A DNA stretch of 64,000 bases, from NCBI GenBank assembly GCA_039794405.1, contig JBDIVL010000009.1, positions 37,925 to 101,924 on the forward strand. Direction: 5' to 3'. The DNA is from JBDIVL01 sp039794405 (lineage in GTDB: Bacteria; Planctomycetota; Brocadiia; Brocadiales; Brocadiaceae). Of this stretch, positions 8,257 through 15,132 are shown one piece after another. The notes under the pieces were generated by a model. The model worked only from the letters and a program-made list of their open reading frames with translations. It was not told the DNA's origin and searched no databases. Within the stretch, counting starts at the first letter, position 1, and each line of letters begins with the position of its first letter. Position numbers and translations under genes: made by a program.

Positions 8257-10263
8257 CTATTGTTCCATTGACCTTAAAAACATTTGTGATAACCGAAAGT
8301 TGTGCATACCATGCGATTGAACCTGCTTTAAAAGGTCTTGTATGTTTCTGTTGATATTATTTTTACGAAACTGTTTGGCTTTGCTGTCGAGTGTTTCTTT
8401 CCACGCATCGTACAATAATCCGTAATCGGGATTATGGCATTCTATACAATATTCCCTGACGGTTTTAAATGAATACCCGTTTAATTCCAATTTATGGCAG
8501 TCTGTGCAAGAAACGGCATTGGACATCCAATCAGGTATTTTGGGGATAATGTTTTTTAAATTTCCATTTATGTAATCCCTCACATCTGCATGACATCTCA
8601 AACAACCCTCTTCATTCAGGGATTTTCTCTCCGATGCGGGCGCTCCCGATCCTTTCTTTAATAAAGGATAATTTGGGGAAATAAGAGATTTTCCCAAATT
8701 TTCGTTGTCCTTCGAAGATAAAGGATGCACGAGTACTTTATCTGTTCTTTTATGGTGACAGGCCCCACAATCTTTTTTCTGGATGATAAGCCTGCCATGC
8801 GTTTCCATATTAACCGGGTCGTTATTGTGGCACTGGTTACATTCCAATCTCTGGTTAGGTGAATGGGTATTGTGCCGAAAAATCTTTCCCTGATATATGG
8901 TACGATATTCCATATAGTTTGCATGGCATCTGTCAATACATGTGTTTGCTGGGAACTGATGTTCATCAGGAGATGGTCGAGATATGACCTCTTGCTTATC
9001 GGGATAAGAAAAAGTATCTTGTCCTGTTACTTGCTTTGCGTTTCTGATGCTGTAGTCTAAAAGATCTTTTATATACTTAATATTATGCACGCCAAGGCTT
9101 CCGTCTTCCCTGATGATGTTATAATTTACTTCTGCTTCCTGGATTATGGGATCTGTGGCATTATGCTGCCTTTTTGCATTTATCAGCAAGGTCTTTAACA
9201 ACCGCATCCTTGATGTTGTGAAATCCATTTGTTCGGATAGTATCTTATCAAATCCTTTTGTATGGCAATTATTACATACTTCAGGCGCTACGTTTGTGAA
9301 GGATTGCTCATCCTTATGGCATGCAGAGCAATTTAGTGTTGCAAGATACATGGGGTCTGGTTCACCCTTAACACCCTTACCCCCTTGTCCCATCATAATC
9401 AAATTTTGGACCTGAGTATTTCCGTGGATAGATTCGGGATTATTGCCTTCATAAATAGTATTCTTTGCCTGAATCGTGCCGTGCTTAATAGATGCATGGC
9501 ATGATGTACAGGCCGTCTTATGCTTATCAATATGAATATCATGTAAATCTGCTGTACTCTGAGATTTGTCACTACTATTTGAGTGGCATTGAAGACAGTT
9601 TCTCTTATCTACTTCTCCATACCCTTGAACAGCCTGAAAATGACAATCAGCGCAATGTACTTTTTCATTTTCCTCATACACATCGTGCTGAAAGGTTTTT
9701 CCATAGATCTCTTTGGTCTTTTCAATATGACCATGACATACGGTACACTCAGCGTTGGGTTTTTTGTCTTGTGTGTACATGGGTTTCTGAGTATTTACGA
9801 AGTGGCATATATTACACGTCCTCTCGTCGATTTCAAAATGTTTTTTTCCCTTGAGATTGCTATGGCATGAAGTACATTTGAGTTTGAAATTTTCGGTAAT
9901 CTCGTACATATGTGTTTTATGTTGAAATGGTTTTATACTCTTATACACACTAGTTTTCGCTGATAGCGTATGGAATGGATGACATGGTTCTGCAGTGCAA
10001 TGTTCATTCCTCATCTCCACGGCCATCACGCGTGTACCTCTATTCTCGTGGGTATGACAATCTATACAAGGAACGTCTCCCGATAGTTTTTTGCAGGAGT
10101 TATGAAAGGTAATAGTATCGTGGCATTTTGCACAGTATTGAGGATAATTTGGTCTTATCACAGTAATAAAAAACGTAAAAATAACTACACCCACGGCTGC
10201 AAGCGAGAATATCATGAGTCTAAAAGTTGTTTTTCTGTTTAATTCTTTTACTTTGGCGTACAT
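8257..10263 (-). CDS. Membrane-anchored 17-haem c-type cytochrome
   Basis: 668 residues with one N-terminal membrane anchor (about 15-36) and the rest on the outer (P) side. I count 15 CX2CH motifs (first CAKCH, CIDCH; last CTDCH, CIECH), one CX3CH (CIDRCH, in the second half) and one CX4CH (CTAEPCH, third from the N-terminus), so up to 17 c-type haems. A haem-free helical stretch separates motifs 11 and 12. Extra His residues could serve as distal ligands. A likely role is as an electron conduit to or from the quinone pool through the neighbouring cytochrome b. A segment near 8600-8700 (SPNYPLLKKGSGAPASERK) looks like an inserted repeat-derived linker. It starts 9 bases after the pentahaem gene. 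Confidence 0.88.
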   Translation of the reverse strand: MYAKVKELNRKTTFRLMIFSLAAVGVVIFTFFITVIRPNYPQYCAKCHDTITFHNSCKKLSGDVPCIDCHTHENRGTRVMAVEMRNEHCTAEPCHPFHTLSAKTSVYKSIKPFQHKTHMYEITENFKLKCTSCHSNLKGKKHFEIDERTCNICHFVNTQKPMYTQDKKPNAECTVCHGHIEKTKEIYGKTFQHDVYEENEKVHCADCHFQAVQGYGEVDKRNCLQCHSNSSDKSQSTADLHDIHIDKHKTACTSCHASIKHGTIQAKNTIYEGNNPESIHGNTQVQNLIMMGQGGKGVKGEPDPMYLATLNCSACHKDEQSFTNVAPEVCNNCHTKGFDKILSEQMDFTTSRMRLLKTLLINAKRQHNATDPIIQEAEVNYNIIREDGSLGVHNIKYIKDLLDYSIRNAKQVTGQDTFSYPDKQEVISRPSPDEHQFPANTCIDRCHANYMEYRTIYQGKIFRHNTHSPNQRLECNQCHNNDPVNMETHGRLIIQKKDCGACHHKRTDKVLVHPLSSKDNENLGKSLISPNYPLLKKGSGAPASERKSLNEEGCLRCHADVRDYINGNLKNIIPKIPDWMSNAVSCTDCHKLELNGYSFKTVREYCIECHNPDYGLLYDAWKETLDSKAKQFRKNNINRNIQDLLKQVQSHGMHNFRLSQMFLRSMEQ

Positions 10264-10272
10264 AGAAGATTT

Positions 10273-11250
10273 TTATGGTTTATATACCACCTCTGCCAGC
10301 GGGATATCGGTATCTCCATGAAAAGAGGTTCGAACCATATTTGCTTTTACAATCCATTCATCTTCATCACAGTGGAAACAAAATGGTATAATCCTTTTCT
10401 CCTTATATTTCAGTGCGGTACTCATTTCAACAAAGAGAGATTCTTTTTGAGAATTTATAACATGGCCAGTCTTGTCATGTATTTCTATTGTTACAACAAC
10501 CTCCCTATATCCATAATCTCCTGTCGGCACACTGTGAGGAACGGACGTGTTTTCAATTTCCAGTGTGCCCTCGATCGTATTTTCAGAATCGATTACTTTT
10601 ATAAAAGACATTATTAATGAAGTATGATCTTTCAGGTTCCAGTATGAGAATACATGCTGCTTTCCCTCTCTTTTTGGATATATCTTTTGCCATGGGTCAT
10701 CCTGGATAAGCTTTCGTTGTATGGCAGGCATGTGGCAATCCTGGCATGTTTTTTTGTTTCCTGAAGTACCGGATTCCTGCCATGCCTTGAAGGTGCTTAC
10801 ATGGCACTTCCCACACAACTCACTTGTTTTATAGAATGGATTTCTTTCAGAAATAGGGTGTGGTCCGCGTGCAGGGGTAGGACCACTTAATTTGCAGTCG
10901 TTTAAATGGCAGCTATTGCAATTCACACCCTCTGCCGGATTTACCTTGCGTGGTTCAACCCTGTTATCTGTGAAAATAGTCTCAGGGACATGACATCCAA
11001 GGCAAAAGGTAAATTGGTAGTCATTCGTTTCCTCTTTAAACGCAGTACTCGTAAAGCTGCGTGCGTGGGGCGAGTTCTTCCATTCATGGTAAATATCTCT
11101 ATGACAATCCCCGCACCGTTCAGATTCTGGTGATTTTACGCCTCTTTCAACAAGTTCGGGGTACATGTTACAACCCGCGGATAAAAAACACCAGATTATA
11201 GAGAATGTGGAGATATATGCTATCAAGGATTTTATGGATTTATAAAACAT
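10273..11250 (-). CDS. Pentahaem c-type cytochrome lipoprotein (c554-like)
   Basis: I start at the ATG at 11250 instead of the longer frame from 11310. The protein then begins MFYKSIKSLIAY and ends its signal in a lipobox LSAGC with Cys27, giving a 325-residue lipoprotein. Five CX2CH sites follow: CGDCH, CLGCH, CNSCH, CGKCH, CQDCH. 'CGDCHRDIYHEWKNSPHA' is the usual opening of cytochrome c554/NrfA-like multihaem proteins. The last ~130 residues are haem-free and beta-rich. It overlaps the subunit-IV-like gene by 19 bases, consistent with translational coupling. It probably takes the place of a soluble or lipid-anchored electron acceptor for the cytochrome b pair. Confidence 0.85.
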   Translation of the reverse strand: MFYKSIKSLIAYISTFSIIWCFLSAGCNMYPELVERGVKSPESERCGDCHRDIYHEWKNSPHARSFTSTAFKEETNDYQFTFCLGCHVPETIFTDNRVEPRKVNPAEGVNCNSCHLNDCKLSGPTPARGPHPISERNPFYKTSELCGKCHVSTFKAWQESGTSGNKKTCQDCHMPAIQRKLIQDDPWQKIYPKREGKQHVFSYWNLKDHTSLIMSFIKVIDSENTIEGTLEIENTSVPHSVPTGDYGYREVVVTIEIHDKTGHVINSQKESLFVEMSTALKYKEKRIIPFCFHCDEDEWIVKANMVRTSFHGDTDIPLAEVVYKP

Positions 11251-11648
11251 ACGGTAATCACAAAAATGATTGCAGTGATAACAATCGAAAATAGTATGGG
11301 CCTTTGCCACAGATTATTATTTCTTTTGTGGCTGTCGTTAAAAGATGATATATTACGCCTCTTCCTGTCCGTAATAAATGGCCATAAAATAAATAGCAAT
11401 ACACTGGAGATGAATAAAGCAATGAATAAGGCGTCATGCTGAATAAGATTGCGTATCCTGTATACCGGCAAGAGAAACCACGGAATGTGGTCCGGTTTAT
11501 CGATGAATTTCCATGGTAATGGGAGTACGATAACAGCAGCTAATTCAACAATGACTAAAAAACAGGCAACGATAATATGCCTGAACATTTCGTTTGGGAA
11601 AAAAGGTTCCAGTTTTTCCGGGTTCTTATCTTTCGTATAGTCTTTCAT
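11232..11648 (-). CDS. Cytochrome b subunit-IV-like (C-terminal half) membrane protein
   Basis: 138 residues with three hydrophobic segments (about 25-45, 72-92, 118-137). 'EPFFPNEMFRHIIVACFLV' and 'PWFLLPVYRI' match the opening helix and Qo-loop of cytochrome b6f subunit IV or the C-terminal domain of bacterial cytochrome b. At the position of the Qo PEWY motif the sequence reads IPWF, so the conserved glutamate is absent. It is predicted to pair with the b6-type protein encoded upstream (11905-12456) as the quinol-handling core. The two genes are separated by a 256-bp insert carrying a MITE-like element and a REP-like repeat. Confidence 0.78.
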   Translation of the reverse strand: MKDYTKDKNPEKLEPFFPNEMFRHIIVACFLVIVELAAVIVLPLPWKFIDKPDHIPWFLLPVYRIRNLIQHDALFIALFISSVLLFILWPFITDRKRRNISSFNDSHKRNNNLWQRPILFSIVITAIIFVITVCFINP

Positions 11649-11680
11649 ATTTTTCCTTCAAGTTAACCTGATAGGGGGGG

Positions 11681-11742
11681 TGTCCAAAAAGTTATTTGCG
11701 ATGCCATATATGAAAAAAATCGATTTTGTACCTTTTTGGACA
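11681..11742. mobile_element. MITE-like element with TGTCCAAAAA ends
   Basis: 62 bases bounded by TGTCCAAAAAG and CTTTTTGGACA as near-perfect terminal inverted repeats. Internal sequence (TTATTTGCGATGCCAT ... ATCGATTTTGTACC) is shared with a 97-bp copy at 57067-57163. There is no coding capacity, so this is a non-autonomous element or an internally deleted IS. It sits between the two cytochrome b genes. Confidence 0.7.
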
Positions 11743-11745
11743 ACC

Positions 11746-11805
11746 CTAAAATATCGTTTACTTATCCGCGTTGCTTATTTTCCGGTGGGCAATGCCCACC
11801 CTACT
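11746..11805. repeat. REP-like element with GGTGGGCAATGCCCACC
   Basis: AAAATATCGTTTAC ... CGTTGCTTATTTTCC followed by the perfect palindrome GGTGGGCAATGCCCACC (11784-11800) and CTAC. The same arrangement in the other orientation occurs at 57178-57260, and a related copy at 36095-36170. Confidence 0.7.
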
Positions 11806-11904
11806 TGATTGAGGACGCAAAGTACAGACGCAAAATTTTGCGTTGTATTTTGTCTGTGCCCCCTGAAAGCCTCTTACATAAAATGGAAACCCTATACAAT
11901 AAAT

Positions 11905-12456
11905 TTATAGGGGTTCATAGATACCCGTTTTTCTGACCATGAAAAAATGCATACCCATAAATAATGTCATTGCCAATGGAATACCCATGATATGCAAGGC
12001 ATAGAAATATACCAAATGCACAGTGAGTTGTTCATTACCATTGTGGAAAGATAATTTATTCCCTGTGTAATACATAAGGAAAGTTAGAATAAGAAGGCAT
12101 GCACCTGACACCCAATGCAACTCTCGTGGATGCCGGTAAATCCCTTTAAAAAGAATACGGAGCATGTGACTGAGTACCATCCCGATCATGATGTGGGGTC
12201 CGACGGCATGGATGTGCTGAATAAGCCACCCATAAGGGACCCTATGACTTATATACTGAATACTGGCTATCGCCTTATGAGTATCCGGAATAAAATAGAA
12301 CATAAGAAATACCCCTGTACCCAGTTGAATGATAAATGCGAGCAGGGATAATCCGCCCATGCATCCAAACCAGCTCAATCCTTTCGGGATTAATCGCCTG
12401 GTGATATTGCCTTCTATAAACTCTCTTAAGAAGTCCTTATTTTCCGTTTCATTCAT
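11905..12456 (-). CDS. Cytochrome b6-type (cytochrome b N-terminal) protein
   Basis: 183 residues with four membrane helices. Both haem-b His pairs are present: helix B 'QHIHAVGPHIMIGMVLSHMLRI' supplies the IH and SH histidines 13 apart, and helix D supplies the His of 'FYALH' and of 'GMHFFMVRKTGI'. The ending 'VRKTGIYEPL' is typical of b6. The conserved N-terminal 'ITRRLIPKGLSWFGCMGGLSL' includes the Cys that in b6 proteins attaches the extra haem c(i)/c(n) (inference from position only). Together with the subunit-IV-like gene downstream it forms a split cytochrome b. No Rieske iron-sulfur gene is present nearby. Confidence 0.88.
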   Translation of the reverse strand: MNETENKDFLREFIEGNITRRLIPKGLSWFGCMGGLSLLAFIIQLGTGVFLMFYFIPDTHKAIASIQYISHRVPYGWLIQHIHAVGPHIMIGMVLSHMLRILFKGIYRHPRELHWVSGACLLILTFLMYYTGNKLSFHNGNEQLTVHLVYFYALHIMGIPLAMTLFMGMHFFMVRKTGIYEPL

Positions 12457-12542
12457 CTTTGTTAACTGACCTGTAAAATTGAATCAATCATAATTGAACT
12501 AACCATGAGGAATTATTTTTTCTTTTGTCCGGGTTCGTAAAT

Positions 12543-13832
12543 TTACTTCTTCTCTATAGTCAAAAATATGTCATCCAGTGTTTCTATTACTTGGTCTATA
12601 TCATTGCGGGTAATTACCAAAGGAGGCTGGAACGTAAGTACATTTCGTAATACACCTGTTTTTCCCGCCAAAATCCCACGGTCTTTCAGTTCTTCAAGGA
12701 TATAATCGATCTCTTCAGAGGCAGGGACCTTATCCTCTTTTACAAGTTCGGTGCCCAGCATGAGTCCTTTTCCTCTAACATCACCTATAAGTTTGTGTCT
12801 CCGTTGCATTTCTAATAGTTTAGCTTTGAAATAATCACCAAGGTCCTTTGCCCTCTGCGCAAGCTGGTATTTTTCAACAACCTCAATTGCTGCCAGGGCG
12901 GCCGTGGCTGATACGGGATTACCGCCCGTTGTAGATGCACCGGGACGTGTGTAAGAAAGTGCTATGGTATCATTTGTTATAAATGTGCCCATGGGAGTAC
13001 CATTGGAGATGGCTTTGGCCATGGTCATAATGTCAGGGATAACATTCCAGTGTTTTATGGCAAACATCTCTCCCGTCCGGCCAAATCCAGTCTGCACCTC
13101 GTCCGTTATTAAGAGTACCTGGTATTTATCGAGAATTTTGCGGATTATCTTGAAATATTCTAAAGGCGGAGTAATAACACCTCCGTTACCCTGGACTGGT
13201 TCAACAATAAAGGCTGCAAAGTCACCACTTTTGACAACATCTTCAATGCATGTTGCACACCGTAGATTACAGAGAGGGTAAGAAAGTCCGAATGCACAGC
13301 GATAGCAATATGCTGCAGGGATATGGACAACATCACTCAGGGGATAAGGGTCTGTTCGCCACATCGGAAGACCGGTTAAATTCATCGTGAGTTTTGTACG
13401 TCCGTGAAGTCCCTGGTGAACAGCAACAAACTTGCGTTTCTTTGTGTGCAATTGTGCAAGGAGCGCTGCCCCTTCGTTTGCCTCGGAACCACTGGCACAG
13501 AAGAAAGATCGTTTGAGCGTTCCTGGTGAAATTTGTGCCAGTTTCTCTGCAAGATCTACAATAGGTTGAGTGAGATAGATGGTTGTAGTGTGTTGAAGGG
13601 TTTTCATCTGTTCACATATCTTTTCTATGATTTCAGGATTACAGTGCCCCGCATTCATTACTGACACCCCACCGTAGAAATCCAGGTATTGTTTACCGGT
13701 ATGGTCGTACAAGTGTTGCATTTCACCTTTGACGATTTGCATCGGCTTTTTATAAAAATGATATACGCAGGGGATAAGATATTCCTGTTTTTTGTGAATA
13801 ATGGCGTCTGGTCCAATATAGTTTACTGCCAT
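12543..13832 (-). CDS. Class III PLP aminotransferase (AGXT2/acetylornithine-aminotransferase-like)
   Basis: 429 residues from the ATG at 13832, which has GAGGT seven bases upstream; a longer frame to 13895 lacks this. Typical fold type I class III features: 'YLDFYGGVSVMNAGH', 'CASGSEANEGA' (PLP phosphate binding), 'VEPVQGNGG', 'LLITDEVQTGFGRTG' and the Schiff-base lysine in 'MTMAKAISNGTPMG'. It resembles alanine-glyoxylate/4-aminobutyrate-type enzymes more than strict ornithine ones. A Cys-rich insert (YCYRCAFGLSYPLCNLRCATC) occurs in a sub-branch of the family. It is followed 86 bases later by the cytochrome b gene, possibly by chance. Confidence 0.88.
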   Translation of the reverse strand: MAVNYIGPDAIIHKKQEYLIPCVYHFYKKPMQIVKGEMQHLYDHTGKQYLDFYGGVSVMNAGHCNPEIIEKICEQMKTLQHTTTIYLTQPIVDLAEKLAQISPGTLKRSFFCASGSEANEGAALLAQLHTKKRKFVAVHQGLHGRTKLTMNLTGLPMWRTDPYPLSDVVHIPAAYCYRCAFGLSYPLCNLRCATCIEDVVKSGDFAAFIVEPVQGNGGVITPPLEYFKIIRKILDKYQVLLITDEVQTGFGRTGEMFAIKHWNVIPDIMTMAKAISNGTPMGTFITNDTIALSYTRPGASTTGGNPVSATAALAAIEVVEKYQLAQRAKDLGDYFKAKLLEMQRRHKLIGDVRGKGLMLGTELVKEDKVPASEEIDYILEELKDRGILAGKTGVLRNVLTFQPPLVITRNDIDQVIETLDDIFLTIEKK

Positions 13833-13928
13833 ATATACCTCATGGTTGATAAATCCCATCTCAGCAGGGATACAATCAAAAATGTCAAAATACAAAGTTC
13901 AAATCTGAAAAGTGTAAAATGTTTTAGT

Positions 13929-14978
13929 TCAATTGTGGACGATGGAGCCATTTCTGAAAATTCGGGTAGTAACATTGAAACCGCACAGCATTGCTACAAT
14001 ATTCAGGAAAAAAACGGCAAATAAATTGTTTTTCATCCATGGGTAAATATCCGCCAAAACAAGACTTTCAATCCGGTCTTCAAGTTCTTCCTTTCTGTTT
14101 ACCATGAGAATTCTTTCAGAAATAGAATCTTTCGTAACTTTTAGAACCAGAGCGTGATGAAATTGACCAAATTTTCTTTCCTCAAGATGGGCGCCGCCTC
14201 CACCTGTAATAAGATATACCGTATTCTTTATTGCAATTCTTGCATATCCATGATAGTCGCCGGCGATTACATAATCAGCTTTTAACTTTTCAATCAAAGA
14301 AATAATTTCTGATGAACCTTTAAATTCCCTTGCCTTAAAGTCAGGAGAAATCGGTGGTGGAATATGCATAAATACAAATATTTTATTGTAATTTGGCAAG
14401 TCTTTCTCTGAAATTAATTTCTCCAAAAATTGAATACTTTCCTCATTTGAGTAAGGCTTATTCAAAGTACGAAGGACAACAAACAGGCATTTCTGGTATT
14501 CAAATGAGAAGATGCTGGGTCCGTAGACTTCTTCGAACCTTGATAAAGGGAAACTATTCATATCAACATCGTGGTTTCCAACGACAAAGAATGCCGGAAA
14601 GGGGAAGGCGAATTCAGTGGCATACTCTGATTTGAAATAGTTATGATTGCCTTCTGTACCTTTACGAACAAAATCTCCGAGAAATACAGCAAATGATAAC
14701 GGTTCACTTCGCAATTCTTTGGCAATTTGTTCAAATGTCCCATGGCTTTGGGTATCACCAATAACTCCAAAACAAAATTCGTCCTTTTGTTGCTCTTTGG
14801 CCAATATTTCCCCGACATGAGCAAAATTACCGGTTTGCTGTGGTAAATCGATATTGCCTTCGTAATTTTGTGTAAACAAGGTGTATATTTCGAGGCCAAA
14901 AAATAGGATGATTAAAACGAGAAAAACGCTTTTCCATAAATAGTTTAACTTATGAATTACCAGGTTTATCTTTATCAT
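13929..14978 (-). CDS. Membrane-anchored metallophosphoesterase
   Basis: 349 residues with an N-terminal membrane segment (about 14-33) and a hydrophobic stretch near the C-terminus, enclosing a calcineurin-like phosphoesterase domain. Metal-ligand motifs in order: GDTQ, 'VFLGDFVRKG', 'VVGNHD', 'FMHIPPP' and 'IAGDYHGY'. The first motif has Gln where many members have Asp-x-His, as in purple-acid-phosphatase-like and extracellular lineages. It is probably a periplasmic-facing phosphoesterase acting on nucleotides or lipid headgroups; the substrate is unknown. It stands between the aminotransferase and the U32 gene, all on the minus strand. Confidence 0.83.
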   Translation of the reverse strand: MIKINLVIHKLNYLWKSVFLVLIILFFGLEIYTLFTQNYEGNIDLPQQTGNFAHVGEILAKEQQKDEFCFGVIGDTQSHGTFEQIAKELRSEPLSFAVFLGDFVRKGTEGNHNYFKSEYATEFAFPFPAFFVVGNHDVDMNSFPLSRFEEVYGPSIFSFEYQKCLFVVLRTLNKPYSNEESIQFLEKLISEKDLPNYNKIFVFMHIPPPISPDFKAREFKGSSEIISLIEKLKADYVIAGDYHGYARIAIKNTVYLITGGGGAHLEERKFGQFHHALVLKVTKDSISERILMVNRKEELEDRIESLVLADIYPWMKNNLFAVFFLNIVAMLCGFNVTTRIFRNGSIVHN

Positions 14979-15033
14979 GCACCGTCCTTAATTTTACCAT
15001 AATGTTTTCTCAGGGCTGGTTCAATCTTGAAAA

Positions 15034-15112
15034 CGTATAGGAATTTCAAACCGTCTATGTAGTGGCAAGGAGCGCCTTGCCACTACACGGGTAAAAGCCA
15101 CCGAAGGCTTAA
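15034..15112. repeat. Modular hairpin element, complete copy
   Basis: CGTATAGGAATTTCAAA (15034-15050), then a perfect 12-bp hairpin GTAGTGGCAAGG/CCTTGCCACTAC (15059-15086), then AAAAGCCACCGAAGGCTTAA (15093-15112). A GGTTCAATC half-arm precedes it. The same three-part layout occurs at 34471 and 36179 with different hairpin sequences. Confidence 0.75.
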
Positions 15113-15132
15113 TCATTCTAAAGTAACTTCCC

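Noticed and set aside
11251..11310. Longer N-terminus for the pentahaem cytochrome (start at 11310)
   Set aside because: The extra 20 residues are Cys/His-rich but precede a proper signal peptide and lipobox that starts at 11250; the extension overlaps more of the upstream gene.
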